The notes: generated by a model not told the origin, from the letters alone. A DNA stretch of 64,000 bases from Sanderia malayensis (GCA_013076295.1 RQOL01000718.1:4748081-4812080); one strand, 5' to 3'; shown: positions 30,547 to 42,829, counted from the first letter of the stretch. Numbers and translations are program-made.

Positions 30547-31454
30547 GCCTCCTTTCTTCTGGTTTTTTCTGAGCCCTGTCTCTTTTTTCATTGCTTCCCA
30601 TTGGCATTGTAATTGAAGGGTTGTCATCTTCAGCAGTTGCTGCCTCACACCTCGAAGAACTCCTCTGGGGGTCTTGGTCTCTCCTCTGGCCTCATTGCTG
30701 CATGTCTGGGGGCATCCTAAAGCCCCCCCAAATTTTTGCGTGATGCATTATTGGCCATATTTTCGTGCGTGAAATCATGAAATCTGGAATTGTCATGCGT
30801 GATTTCGTGAATTAAGATTGCTACGTGAAGCACAAAAAGTGAATTTTGTTTGTATTATGTCGTGGAAAAGCTTTAAATATCGGTGAGTTCGTCAATAAAA
30901 TTTGACTAGTGATAATTTTAAAAACTGTCTCAATTTGGTGAGTAATGAACCAATCATAGTTAAATCTCAGATTAGTATCAATACTTTGTTGAACCATGAC
31001 ACACACGAGTCTCCATTTCAATGCGATGGGTTTTATCATTTTGTTCCAGACCTCAGATTGCGCACCTTTTGTGCCTTTCTGAAAGAAATTACGTGCACAC
31101 AACACCTGTCGGCTTCTGCGTTGTGCTCATTAGTATATGGTGATGGATGATGGAGCTGCAGTTGCAACTGGAAAAACATTGAATGTGTGGCAATTTTTTA
31201 TGCAAAAGGAAGGTCAAAATTAGACTATGCGCGAAAGGAAAAGTTTAGATGCAAAATTCCGGAAAACATAACAACTGTTAGGAAGTTATGAACTTTAGTA
31301 TGGTAAGTAGGCTGTCCAGTCTAGGAGGCCTATAGGCCTGGCTATCATGATCACATTACACTTATTCTTTATCAAACTACTATTGTAGGCTGTTGTCTGT
31401 CCATTTTCTTAAATTTCAGGTTTCTTAAATAAGTTTTCTATTTTCCTCTTTACT
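30547..31454. other. No certain gene; possible upstream exon
   Basis: Short frames at 31140-31260 (CVAIFYAKGRSKLDYARKEK) may belong to the 5' end of the following gene. The rest shows nothing recognisable. Confidence 0.35.
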
Positions 31455-34400
31455 TTGTTACACAGTTCCCAGAGTGGCCTTCGTAATATCAGCAAATTAC
31501 TTGGATTTGGAGACGGCATTGACATTTGGCTTGCAAGAGAACACAAAGGTGCAAATGGTGCTGCAGTCTATGCTATAAACACTGACTTCCAGTTAGGAAT
31601 AGAAATGGAGGACGTAATTAAGGGCAACGACAAACTGCAAGGTAAGGAAATTACATCACTTGCTTACTTTTGAAAAGTTTCATGAGACTGTTCAATGAAA
31701 GGCAATGCCACATTTGTTGACAACATTTTCTAGCGATTTCATTATAATTGTATTCCTCCATGCTCTCCATATATACCTGTGACATGCCAATGCTTGAGCA
31801 TAAAAAAGGACTGTCTTGACCTTTTAAAACCGTGAATTTTAAAAGGTCAAGACAGTCACCTAAATAATTCTTATATTTTTCAAAGTTTTAAAACATTCTC
31901 TTTTAAATGAGAGAGAATTTGCGTGGCTTTGAATGAAAGAAATTATAGTTATTGGCGTTTTAATTTCTCCATTTCGATAAATTTTCGTAAACATTTTTTA
32001 AGGGACCTCTTCGCAGTTTTCTTTTAATATTATTGTAAAACAATATGATATAGTTTAAATTATGTTTTCATTTGAAAACTTATGAAATTTTGAATATATT
32101 TATGCTAAATTTATTCGCTATTGAAACCCGTTTGGTAGTTTCATTTTGTTATGTAAATTTTCTTGCTCAGGCCTAGGGCTACTTAACATTTTTCATCAGA
32201 CGTTTCCAAACTTTTGCGAGGGGAGTGTATATATGCTTTCAGAAAATGACGTTGTTCATACTCCCGTATACAGTATGTCATACGATGACAAGTATGTGAT
32301 TGTCTGGGAGCAAGATAGAAATATGTTTGGTGTAGTATCTGCTGTTCGTAACCATCTGTCGTGTTCGTCATGTCCCAATTCATCTGGATGCGCACATGTC
32401 TCAATCTTAACAAAGTTAGAACATTCCTTGTTTTTACCTGCAAATGCCGAGAGAATCTTGGAATCAATTCAAGATAACCAAAACACTAGTAAGATTGATA
32501 ACCAAAGTTTGTTATCTTGGCAAACTATTCCATTCAACAACGTGAAAGCCAAAGAAATAAGGAATATGGAGCTTCAGCTTCTCTCTAAGAGCTTTGGAAA
32601 AGACAAAATTTTTTTGAAACCGATTGTTCCTGGTGACATCAATTGTACTGGGTGTGGAAGCGAATGGTCACACGATGATCCTTTGTTAAGTAATTGGATT
32701 TACAAGGAGAATGTAAAGCTTTATATGGACAATGGTATTTATGAAATTTCAAAATATATATGACGATAAGAATGGACATGTTGAAAAACAGAGACAAATT
32801 CAGTTGACAAAATTCAGTTGACAAATCCAAATTGATGAATCCATGAAATTAAAGTTAAGATAGCTACGACATAAACAGTAAAAATTCCATAACGTTTCGC
32901 TGAATAACTGTCAGCATCCTCAGATGACAAGAAGTAGACTAAATGCAATATTTATATTTTAGCAAACAAAGGCATAACTAAGAGAAAAGAATACAATTGT
33001 GAAATAGGTTAGAGGCAATATACAAACTAAGATGCAATGAAAACAAAGAAAATTAAAATAGCTGTAGGGGAATGCTAAACGTTTGATTGTTAAGGGAGGG
33101 GTGGTCACCTAGGATGAGAAGGCTTTCAAACATTTGCAAGCCTGATAAGGAGAATGGTGTGGTTATTCTTAACAAAACCGATTATTTGGATAAAATTAAT
33201 TGTATTCTCTCAGATTCCACCAAATTTAAAAAACTTGACGTTGATACTCTCGATTTATGCCTCAAACATGAAAACAAACTTATACGATTTCTCCGTGATA
33301 AATTACTTAAAAGCAAGTCTATCTCGCAAGATACTTATTCCTCGATTTTTACTTCTGGTAGCAACCCTGGTATTTTATATGGCCTTCCCAAGGTCCACAA
33401 GGATGAGTGCCCTGCGCGGCCCATTCTGTCGGCCTTGGGAACTTACAATTATAAACTTTCTAAATTCCTGGTTCCCCTCCTTCGCCCTTTTACTACTAAT
33501 GAATTTTCGGTTTATGACTCGTTTTCCTTTACTAATGAAATATCATCTTTTAATTTGTCACACTCTTGTATTATGGCTAGTTTTGACGTTTCTAATTTAT
33601 TTACTAATATCCCTCTTAATGAAACTTTAGATATTTGCACTAATTTAGCGTTTGAAGACAAAGATTTAGTTGTTTTTAAAGATTCGTCATTTTCCCGTAA
33701 CAATTTTCGCAAGCTTTTAGAATTCGCCACTAAGGAATGTCATTTTTTGTTTAATGGTCAACTCTTTGATCAAATTGATGGTGTCGCTATGGGCTCCCCC
33801 TTGGGGCCCACATTAGCTAATATATTTATGTGTTTTATGGAATCGTCCTTTCTCAGCAATTGTCCGTCTGAATTTAAACCTCTTTTTTATCGCCGCTATG
33901 TAGATGACACTTTTTGTTTATTTAAGTCTCACGAGCAAATTCATCAGTTCCATAATTATCTTAACTAGCCGGGGGCGCTCGCATTCGCTCGCTTCCCGGA
34001 GGGGGGCAAGTGAAAAAAGTTAATGTTGTTGGTGCACTTCGTGCGCTGCATTCGCTAACGCGGTCATAATTTGGTTTTTAAAACTTTGACTTTGTTTACA
34101 TTAGGCCTAAGCGTCACAGTATGCCGAAGCAACAATGGCGGTCGTACAAAAACTAAAACTACTTCATTCAAAAATCAAAACAAAACTGTGTGTTCTCAAT
34201 TGTCCCCTGTAATTTTCCAGAGGTCTCTCAAACAATTAGCAAGTCTTTACAAAGATAATTCAGGTCGTAAAACACTTTGAAAGGCGCCCAGTTATCCTTT
34301 GTGTTGAAAACAAAAACACGCGTCTTCTCCAAAAGTACCTGTTGTTCAACCCGAGGGCTAATTTGCATGATAACGAAAAACGCGTGACTGTTCACGTGAA

Positions 34401-37134
34401 GTTGCAAAAGATCCAATCAAATTGTGGCAAAAGGCGAAACGTGTCACGTCAACAGCGAATACTTCGTTCGAAAATGGAGTTCGCGATGATAGCCAATTAG
34501 GCGAACTTTAACAAAGAATTTCCTAACCTTTTAGTCGAAACTGTAAGCTCTCATATAGATAACTTTCTGGTTCAGCCGGCAAGGAACAGCTCACTTAAAA
34601 ATAGGGCAGATTCAGGGCCTCAGAAGAAAGCCTTTATGGATACCTCGTTCGCCGTTTCGGCCCAAGGAAAGTGCGTCGTCACGTGACTTCGCAGAATAGT
34701 AATATTAGACAACATCCACCCCAATCTTAAGTTTACAGTTGAAATTGAAAATTCTGGATCCCTCTCTTTTTTAGATGTTTTTGTTTCCCACCCAGACCTT
34801 GGTTTTGAAACTAGTTTGTTTACAAAAAAGACTTTTACTGGCTTATATTCTCATTTTCATTCTCTCACTCCCCTTAAATTTAAGCGTAATCTTATCTCCG
34901 TTTTGTTGATGCGAGCCTATAGGATCTGTTCATCTTATGCTACATTTCATATTGAAGCTACCCGTATGAAACGTTTTTTTAGTCTTAATGGTTACCCTCT
35001 GCAACTTATTGACTACACTATTCTTATGTTTCTTAATAAATTATATCAGCCAATTATTTGTAAAGATACTGTTCCACATAAGAAAATTTTGGTTTGTTTC
35101 CCGTTTTTAGGTCTCCATTCTCTTCAAATACGTAAAAAACTTCATAAGATTTTTTCTGAAGGCCATCCGTATATTGAACTTCATTTCGTTTCTTCCTCCT
35201 CTAAATGTATCTCGTCTTTCTTTCATTTTAAAGACCGTTTTACTGTTTCCATTTGTTCTCAGGTTGTTTATCAATTTAAGTGCACAGGTTGTAATGCCTG
35301 TTACTATGGGAAGACCTCCGCCATTTAGCCACTCGCAGCCGAGAACATTTGGGAATAGGAAAAGCAGGTCTACCTGTTAAGTCTTCCTCTTCGGCCATAC
35401 TAGACCACCTTATTGCCTCTGGGCATGAGGCCACTCTTGACAACTCTTCTATTTTAAAGAAAGCATCCAATGAGTTTGATCTCCTTTTGTTTGAAAGCCT
35501 TCTCATCCTACGTGACCACCCCTCCCTTAACAATCAAACGTCTAGCATTCCCCTACAGCTATTTTAATTTTCTTTGTTTTCATTGCATCTTAGTTTGTAT
35601 ATTGCCTCTAAACTATTTCACGATTGTATTCTTTTCTCTTAGTTATGCCTTTGTTTGCTAAAATATAAATATTGCATTTAGTCTACTTCTTGTCATCTGA
35701 GGATGCTGACAATTATTCAGCGAAACGTTATGGAATTTTTACTGTTTAAGTTGTAGCTATCTTAATTTTAATTTCATGGATTCGTCAATTTGTATTTTTC
35801 AACTGAATTTTGTCAACTGAATTTGTCTCTGTTTTTCAACATGTCCATTCTTATCGTCGTATATATTTTGAAATTTCTACATGGAATTCGCTTCCCACCT
35901 GGTATTTCTATTGGTATTTTTGAAGCAGATGGTTTGTTCTTCTATTTCGTTGTTTTTCTTTTGCTTTATATTATGTTGCATACGCTGTCAAAGTCAATGT
36001 AGGATGTCATATGAATCGTTCTGGCCAAAAATCTTTAGGTTTCGATTCAAATTGATCAGTGTTTTAAAAGATGATCAAATTTGTCACGCTTTAACCTTGA
36101 AGGTAGCAACAAGATAAGGAGACAACAGATTTTGAAACTGCTTTTTTTCAGTTTACCAGATAAAATGCAGTAACATCAACTGTCGCTGGGTTTTACAGTA
36201 TGATGGTCTTGACGATGGTCTTTTGAACATGGGGTCCTACTTGGTCAGTCACAGAGTCCTGAAGCGCTACATGCTTAATTTTTAGCACGGAAGGTATCAA
36301 GTTACTTTATTATGCAGAGTCTTATGTTGCTTTAGTATGAATCTTAGCACAATTAAGAAAAAAATCGCGTAGTACAAATAATGGCTTTCCTTTCATCAGT
36401 GCTTCTTTCAATTCTTTTGCAGGATGCCTATATATGTTTTCCATATGATCTATATAAAAGAAAAAAATGGCGATGGCTATTCTGAACACCTCAAGGTTTT
36501 CACCTACAATAAATTCAAAAAGTCTTGGTATTGCTATCTGAGCTTGCTAGACATTCACATTGATAAAGGATTTCAGTGTGAAATTTGTAAGGAGCAACCT
36601 TCTTTACTGATTATGGATGCAACATCTTTGTCATTTTGCAAAGAGCTTTCTCACTGGAAATCATTTCTACAAGATGTACAAAATGCAGATAGTGATGATG
36701 TTATTCCAAGATGCTGGTATTTATTCGTAAGATTAACTTTTTGATTCTATGCTTGATTTAATGTTCCTGTATATATATGCTGTATATAACATATACCTAA
36801 AACAAAAATAAAGCAAAAATATAAAACAATAGAAACATAGAATAAAGTAAAACATATCACCGTATTCACATCCGTAGCAAATTCACTGACCGTATCATGA
36901 TCAGAGACAAACAATGCAGATCACTATTGCTGCGCTATGCTGATAGTCACAGAAGAAAAAAGAAGCCTCTCTCTGCAGACAAATTTGAAGACCTTCTCGC
37001 GAGAATTAGAGACGAATCCACCGAAATCTTTAAATTGATGCATTTCATACAGACCTCGTCGACAATCGCGGATCACTCGTACGCTTACGGACAGTTTATT
37101 GTTGCGTTACAGCGTGTTTTTGGCATTTATAGTA
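31455..37134 (+). CDS. KDZ-associated/HMGXB3-like CxC protein, multi-exon, interrupted
   Basis: Exons inferred from frames and splice signals: about 31466-31640 (ISKLLGFGDGIDIWL, GT donor); 32167-32747 with a SWIM/CxC-like cluster (HLSCSSCPNSSGCAHV) and CTGCGSEW; 36151-36285 (CSNINCRW, YDGLDDGLLNMGSYLVSH); 36423-36730 (LLDIHIDKGFQCEICKEQPS, LLIMDATSLSFCKEL); 36880-37134 (DKQCRSLLLRYADSHRRKK). The cysteine clusters followed by a 'C..C..P..L..DAT' block resemble CxC regions attached to KDZ (Kyakuja-Dileera-Zisupton) transposases and vertebrate HMGXB3. A Penelope-like element splits exon 2 from the next exon. The catalytic KDZ part itself is not visible; sequence beyond 37134 is repeat. Probably a decayed transposon gene. 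Confidence 0.55.
31809..31857. repeat. Perfect hairpin, 21-bp arms, 7-base loop
   Basis: GACTGTCTTGACC... pairs perfectly with ...GGTCAAGACAGTC around the loop CCGTGAA, in an intron of the CxC gene. It could be a tiny MITE or a transcribed hairpin. Confidence 0.85.
32764..33117 (-). repeat. Inverted copy of the PLE tail
   Basis: Matches the reverse complement of about 35508-35868, including the end of the endonuclease frame (read antisense) and the hammerhead-like core at 32894-32923. Confidence 0.88.
33118..33964 (+). pseudogene. PLE reverse transcriptase, fingers and palm
   Basis: RT blocks: KPDKENGVVILNKTDYL, GILYGLPKVHKDECPARPIL, IMASFDVSNLFTNIPLNETL (first Asp), DQIDGVAMGSPLGPTLANIF, YRRYVDDTFCLF (YVDD active site). 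Penelope RTs are telomerase-related. The N-terminus is missing because the inverted tail is fused upstream. The frame is open to the Helitron at 33965 and resumes at 34710 in the same frame. Confidence 0.92.
33965..34709 (-). mobile_element. Non-autonomous Helitron inside the PLE
   Basis: Plus strand reads A|CTAGCCGGGGG ... AATATTAGA|C. With these 745 bp removed, the PLE frame continues exactly (HNYLN then NIHPN) and no base is duplicated, as expected for Helitron insertion. The flank on one side is C rather than the usual T. One unit of the GCGCACTTCGTGCGC minisatellite is present in degenerate form. Confidence 0.88.
34710..35567 (+). pseudogene. PLE RT thumb and GIY-YIG endonuclease
   Basis: Continues the RT frame (SGSLSFLDVFVSHPDLGFET, then ILVCFPFLGLHSLQIRKKL), followed by the GIY-YIG nuclease: VVYQFKCTGCNACYYGKTS, a one-base frameshift near 35322, RHLATRSREHLG, then AILDHLIASGHEATL and LLLFESLLILRDHPSLNNQ with the closing catalytic-type Glu. 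The nuclease nicks target DNA for priming. The frameshift disables this copy. Confidence 0.9.
35697..35726 (+). ncRNA. Hammerhead-ribozyme-like core in the PLE tail
   Basis: CTGAGGA followed by a stem (GCTGA/TCAGC, loop CAATTAT) and GAAAC resembles the CUGANGA - stem II - GAAA catalytic core known in Penelope-like elements. A U sits unpaired beside the core and stems I/III were not modelled. The inverted tail (32894-32923) keeps the stem with one loop change. Confidence 0.4.
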
Positions 37135-37445
37135 GATAAGCATTCTATTAGAGGTTTACTATCGAAAAATCTTTGCATAAAATCAAAATGATGAAATTTG
37201 GTTGAGAGTGATGATCCTGTGGAAAGAACCGAAAAACGCTCTGTTTCCACAGGAGTGTATCTGGGGGAGTTTATTGTTGCGTTACAGCGTGTTTTTGGCA
37301 TTGATAGTAGATAAGCGTTCTGTTAGCAGTTTACTACCGAAAAATCTTTGCATAAAATCAAAATCATGAAATTTGATCGAGAATGATGATCCTGTGGAAA
37401 AAACCGAAAAACGCTCTGTTTCCACAGGAGTGTATCTGGGAGGGG
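37091..37445 (+). repeat. Tandem duplication of about 175 bp at an exon end
   Basis: Two copies of a unit starting AGTTTATTGTTGCGTTACAG (37091 and 37268), each containing a CCTGTGGAAA/TTTCCACAGG inverted repeat. A degenerate third start (AGCTTGTTGTTGCTTTG) is at about 37446. The first copy contains the last codons of the CxC exon. Confidence 0.8.
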
Positions 37446-37462
37446 AGCTTGTTGTTGCTTTG

Positions 37463-39092
37463 TACGCTCTTTAACCGGAAATGAATTTTCATTGGCTGAC
37501 GCGATTTTTCTTAGCGACGTGGTAGCAACGGATCTGGCCATGGATCTCCACAGTGAAAAGCCTATGGAGCTGCGCCTAACTCATGTCTTAAAAGTGGGTT
37601 TTATCGCGTTATTTTGGTAAAATATTGAACAAAATATGTTTTTCTTGCGGCTTCGTATGCGATATTTCAAATTTGTCAAGTTTTTTCAAACATTTTTGAC
37701 TTCTGGGTTTTATTTTGCGCTTTGTCGAAACATACCAAGTTTAGGCTCGTCCGCCAGTCAATTGGTCAGTAAACTCAATTATTAGGGTTATATACTTCAT
37801 TTCAATCGAGGAAATGCAGAATTCTAGAAAATACTAATCATAAATAGTGCGGGTTCGTGCTTTCTCGGTTAGTTTTCAAACACCCGTTAGTTTTCAAACG
37901 CAGCTAATGTACGAAATGAAATGTTATGTTTCACTTGTATGAGGAGTGCAGACATGAATATGAATTGCGCATTCGTAACGGTTATATTTTTCTTTAATTG
38001 ATTTTGACCTTTTTTGACAGTAGGATGGCATAATCTCACCCATTTCAGAATTTTTGCAAACAAATAGATGGCATTTTTCCAAGTAAATTCTCTTTTGCTA
38101 CATCAATAGTTTTGAGCTGTTTTGCTGTTCATATTACAAAATGGGTCGATTCAATACGGGCTGATGTCAGTTCAGGTTGTACTTGATCCCATTGGGGATG
38201 AAAGATGGAATAATATAAGGTTCAAATGTATAAAACACTTGCTTGAGTAATATATGAAAGTCACAAGAAATAACATTCAACCAACTGGCTTGGACTTTTT
38301 TCCAAGTATACTAATAAAGTGCACTCTGGATGGAATCACTTAAACACCCTCTAATAAAAGTAAGAGGGACCTTGGAGATCAAATGACCCTATTGAAGTAG
38401 CACATTCGAGAAGATTGCTCAGGCTTAACTGAAGGTCTAAGTTAAACAGGATAGTTTCTAACTGGCAAAAAATGTAAACTTAGATAGAGAATAAAATTGC
38501 TAGTTTTTAATGCCAGCTGCACTGCTATCAGTCAGTCTTGAATGGGCCCTTTTGTTATATGGACACAGAACAACTCAGAACTGCATATTGATTTGATTTG
38601 ATGTAGACCTACCTAGTATGTAAAACCTTAGCTTCCACAAGGGGCGTTTGAAAATTAACCAAGACAGCACAAACCCGCACCATTTTCCTCAAAATGATTA
38701 TTATTTATGATTAGTGTTTTCTGCAATTCATCATTTGCTCAATCGAAATGAAACATAACCCCAAAAATTGAGTTACTGACCAATTGACTATTGGACGGGC
38801 CTAAATTTTGTATATATAGGGCACATTTTGACACACCGCAAAATACAGCCGAGAAACAAAAACAGACAAAAAAACTTGACCAATTCGAAATATCATATAC
38901 GAACCCGCAAGAAAAGCATATTTTTTTCAATATTTTGCCAAAATAACGCGATAAAACCCACTTTTAAAATATGAGTTGGGCGCAGCTCCATAGGCTTTTC
39001 ACTGTGAAGATCCATGACCAGACCCGTTGCTACCACGTCGCTAAGAAAAATCGTGTTAGCCAATGAAAATTCATTTCCGGTTAAAGAGCGTA
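37463..39092. mobile_element. Foldback-type element with arms of about 430 bp
   Basis: The left arm (TACGCTCTTTAACCGG... to about 37890) is repeated inverted at about 38640-39092. The middle (about 750 bp) has no coding sequence. No clear target-site duplication. It lies between the convergent CxC and OTU/Ulp1 genes. Confidence 0.82.
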
Positions 39093-39187
39093 TAGGCTAC
39101 TTTTTTGCATTTACTGTAAATAAACGTTATTTTTACAATTTTACATAAAAAAATCAGAACTAGAAGTCCTATCTCATATTTTCTTTT

Positions 39188-41250
39188 TCAGCTGTTGAAG
39201 GTTGTTTTGATGCTGATACATGTAGCGTAGGATTTTTTCCTAAGATTGTCACCAATGTTAAATCTATCTGTGATGAGCAGCTTAGAATCTACGTCTATAG
39301 TATATTCCTGATAAAAATAATATGTTAGTTAATGTTTTTCTTATTACTTATCACGATTATCAATCTTTTATAAGAAACCCTTTCCAGCCAAAGAAACTGA
39401 CCAGGCAATTTGAAACCTGCATATTTTATCAATAATGTGTACACCATAGTATTAAGATGTACTATACGAAGCTTACTTCATTCATTATACTCTCTATGTA
39501 GAACAGCAGGAACACACCACAATCATCTTTACGGACTTGGACTGGTATCTAAAATAAAAATTTTCATCTCATCTTTTCGGTTATGAAGGCTGAAATATCT
39601 AATAACCAATATTACATCGTTGATCCAAAGAGTAGTTATGTTTAAACGTCTTTAATGAAGAAAGTTTAGTTTCATTACCTTGCAGTCTATTTCATGGAAC
39701 TTGGTAACTTGTTTTTCTGTTGTAATTTCGATATGATTAATGAACTTTGCAAAAGTCATTAAATTGTCATTGCGACAACCTTCTGGATTTAAAGAATCTA
39801 AGGTACACATCCTGTAGAAAGCAGTTGCAAGTTAGAGAGTAGAAGAAATTACTTTATGCATAGCTATGCTTTGAAAAGGCTTCATTCTTGTACTCACCAT
39901 CCTGATCTCAGGGAAAATACGAAGAGGATCCAATGCCATGCAGAGCTGAAACGGTTGAAAATAGTAATTATGAAATATTGTTCTACTAAACAAATTTCAA
40001 AGCTGAATGATGTGACAGATTAATGATTATAAAACTTCTGCTATAGCAGAGCAGATTGTAAATGAAAGTAGCTGAAACCATATACGTTATCGGCAAATTT
40101 TGTTTAAATTTTTAAAGTTGGCTTGTTTATTTGCTTGTTAACTTGTTTATGTGTCTGTTTACATGCAAACATGTTTGTGTATTTGTTTATTTCATTGCTC
40201 GGCTATTGTTTGTTGTTTACTCATTTGCCTGTTTAAGAAATGTTTTTCTTACATTTCTTTGTTATGTTATTCCCTTGGTGTGTTTAATCTCGTAATGAAT
40301 GCGTACTGTATTTAGCTCTCTTGAGAATAACTGAGTATTATAAAAGCGCAGACAAATGTGAGATTTGTCAGAAGTGCTTTCAGGGCACACCAAGCTATAC
40401 ATGGCTTGCTATGTAGTTGCTGGTTAGGAACATTTTCGGTAAGTCTGTGTTTTTTATGGTTATTTGATAAATTTATGTAGATTTTTATGCTAGTAAAAAT
40501 TGTATTTGATCAGGTTGAATATTGAATAATTTTATTGATTGCAGTTAATCGATGAACCAGAATCACATTAACAAGACCCTTTTTATTGTGGCAACTACAC
40601 CATACTCATATAGTTTCACAGCAACAGGAAATTGTCGCTTACCTGGAAGCATAAGGAAAGATTACTAGCTTGTGTGCAAGAATATCGTCTCTTGGAAATA
40701 CTTTATGGTGAGGTTTGCGGCCTTCTACGATGTCGTTTGAATGGTGAGTATCAGCAACAAATACATTTGATTCTTGACATGCAGTATTTTGTAGTATGCT
40801 AAGATAAAATACATGAATAGTCAGTTGGCTGTAAGATGTTGATGCAAGAAAACCAAAATTTTTGAGGGGTGGTAAAGCATAAGTTCTATCCTACTTGAAA
40901 CTATTAAGTTGAAAGTTCATAGATAACAATATCGTTGGGATGTAAAAAAGCATTAGCTAATTATCAACGTAAAAAAGGTCTCCAACCATATATAAAAATT
41001 GATGACGGATGATGTTAACCCAAAGGAATGAAGACAAAAGACGTCGAACATCGATAGTATCACTACCAACTGTGATGATGTAGGCTTTGCAACTGCTTCT
41101 GGCCAGTTTAGAATGCTGTTTTGGAGAAAATATTGAAAATCCAAGTTAAACTGGTGGAAAATCTCTGTGATAGTTAGTATCATGAAAATAACAGAATTTA
41201 CATTATAAAGACAGGAAACTAACTGCAAATCCGGATTAGCTACATTCGTA
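39188..41250 (-). pseudogene. Ulp1/SENP-like C48 cysteine protease domain (3' part of OTU-PHD-Ulp1 gene)
   Basis: Exons on the minus strand: about 41130-40960 with a Ulp1-type start (DTIDVRRLLSS, then shifted SSVINFYIWLE), 40797-40647 (ILAHKLVIFPYAS), 39943-39898 (WHWILFVFSLRSG, catalytic His), 39810-39680 (MCTLDSLNPEG, catalytic Asp), 39552-39479 (IPVQVRKDDCGVFLLFYIE, catalytic Cys), and 39310-39188 ending in TGA. GT and AG signals match. The H-D-C triad is that of SUMO-deconjugating or SUMO-like proteases; Ulp1 domains are also carried by several DNA transposon families. A one-base frame change in the first exon suggests decay. Confidence 0.68.
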
Positions 41251-41253
41251 TAG

Positions 41254-41530
41254 TCACCTAAAGGTATCATCGAAGTGAATAGCGATCGCATTTATATCAT
41301 TTTTTATGGCACCTTTAGTAGCCTCGTCAATACAGCAAATGAAACTTTTTCTGTTTGCATTGATTACACTGCAAACTGCATGGTAACAGAGTTTGCACCT
41401 TTTGCAAAAGACCCACTGCTGTTTTTCACCAACTAATGCATGACAGCCAAGCTTCTTTGTTGCTGCACACATTCTCTCCTTTACGCTTGCTTTCAATGAA
41501 GGAAGCAGGCGCTCTCTTTCCTGAAAAAAT
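41254..41530 (-). pseudogene. PHD-like zinc finger of the OTU-PHD-Ulp1 gene
   Basis: CAATKKLGC, WVFCKRCKLCYHAVC and KSFICC give a C..C...C..C...YH..C...C pattern close to a PHD (C4HC3) finger. It lies between the OTU and Ulp1 blocks on the same strand. PHD fingers usually bind histone tails or other proteins. Confidence 0.55.
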
Positions 41531-41599
41531 GGTTTTGGGCACAACGGTTAATGAAATAATGGAATGCTGTTCATGAAGCAAGTATTTGATAACGTTTAC

Positions 41600-42712
41600 A
41601 ATAAATCATATATCTCACCGACTTTCCAAACAAGTGGTATGTAATGATTTGGGAAAGGGCTTTTGCCAACAGACACAAACATGACATTTATTGGCTCATT
41701 CAACTGGGAACAGCAACATAAGCAAGGAATCGTTAATCCATGAAAAAATTCATTAAAAGAACAGTGCGTATTAATACTTCGACCAAGTACTGTTGCCAAA
41801 AACCTCACGTGTAGAAGACCTGCAATCATGATAGTAGAAAGTAGAGTGAACACAGTAACAGTAGTAAGCCTAACGACAAATACACACAACTGAACATAGC
41901 TAGCTTCCATTTTATGCTTACCAGAAAAGCTCTTTTCTTTGGTAATTTCCATTATTTCCAACTGTTTTGTGTACTTCAGAACATCAGAGGCTGTTGCACG
42001 TGAAAAAGATGGTCCATTTTCGTACACACCAGGAGTTGACATTGAGTATAACATTTGCAATGCACAATCTCGAGTCAGAAATCTCTCACAACACTGACAA
42101 AAAAATATTTCTAATCAAAAATGAAGAAATTGCTAATGACTTCACCAGAATTGGTGATTGTTGTTTGTAAATGAAGATGGCTGCAATTTATTTTACACAC
42201 TTTGGTATGTGACAAATATTAATTACCTTCTCACAAGAGGTAGAGCTTACCTCTTCAACATAGTGTCTCCAATGCCGAATACCCTCAGCAGCAGCAACTA
42301 GTCGTAGTATGGGAGAAACGACTTCTGTTCCAAACAGCAACTTTCCCACTGAATTAAATAGACAGTCTCCATTTCTGGTAGCCGTCAGTGGTGCTAAACC
42401 ATATGGAATGAGTGCATCTTTTTCAAATCTAGCAAGAACGATAATAATAAGACCATGGCAACTTCAACTACATAGTTAAAAGCGAAAATTTTAAGCATCT
42501 TAAATTGGCAATTAGCAAATGGGTTTACCTTTTATCAACAACTTTCTCACGATTCGGCATTGTTCTTAGTGTGAACTCGTCAGTATGCCCAGATAAAAAT
42601 ACGCTGCATCGCCGTAAAAAAGACTCACCCACTTCCCCCATTTTGTCAGCAAAATCAGCCCAACCATTGCTCTGCACTGAATTTAAATACTCTTTTGCTT
42701 GTAATACCTAAA
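41600..42712 (-). pseudogene. OTU-like cysteine protease domain of the same gene
   Basis: Exons: 42712-42537 (NGWADFADKMGEVGESFLRR), 42430-42250 with the OTU nucleophile block (RNGDCLFNSVGKLLFG), 42090-41920 (RDCALQMLYSMSTPGVYENG), and 41815-41610 (HVRFLATVLGRSINTHC; NEPINVMFVSVG; FPNHYIPLVWKV, catalytic-type His). The Asp-x-Cys and Asn-His pairs match OTU deubiquitinases. Splice signals flank most blocks. Confidence 0.66.
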
Positions 42713-42829
42713 TAACAGAAGAAATAATACCCTTCGTAATTCAGTGTCATAAAGCATGAATTTTGCAAATATATTCTCTTTTTATTCCACAGCTATTGCG
42801 ACAAATATCTTAATTAGATACTGAAAATC

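Larger units (their letters stand above)
32748..35877 (+). mobile_element. Penelope-like element (PLE) with inverted tail
   Basis: Plus-strand RT and GIY-YIG endonuclease coding is followed by a 3' tail (35568-35868). An inverted copy of the tail plus the end of the endonuclease frame (about 32764-33117) is joined directly to a 5'-truncated RT. The inverted arms even share the flanking GAAATTT. Inverted partial copies and 5' truncation are known habits of Penelope elements. The element sits between exons of the CxC gene and contains a Helitron at 33965-34709. Confidence 0.88.

Noticed and set aside
33087..33117. Apparent start of the Penelope RT (MLREGWSPRMRRLSN)
   Set aside because: These residues are the antisense of the endonuclease C-terminus in the inverted tail, fused by chance to the RT frame.
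39193..39330. Plus-strand exon-like block (AVEGCFDADTCSVGFF)
   Set aside because: It is antisense to the last Ulp1 exon, which has matching splice signals and a stop and continues a recognisable protease.
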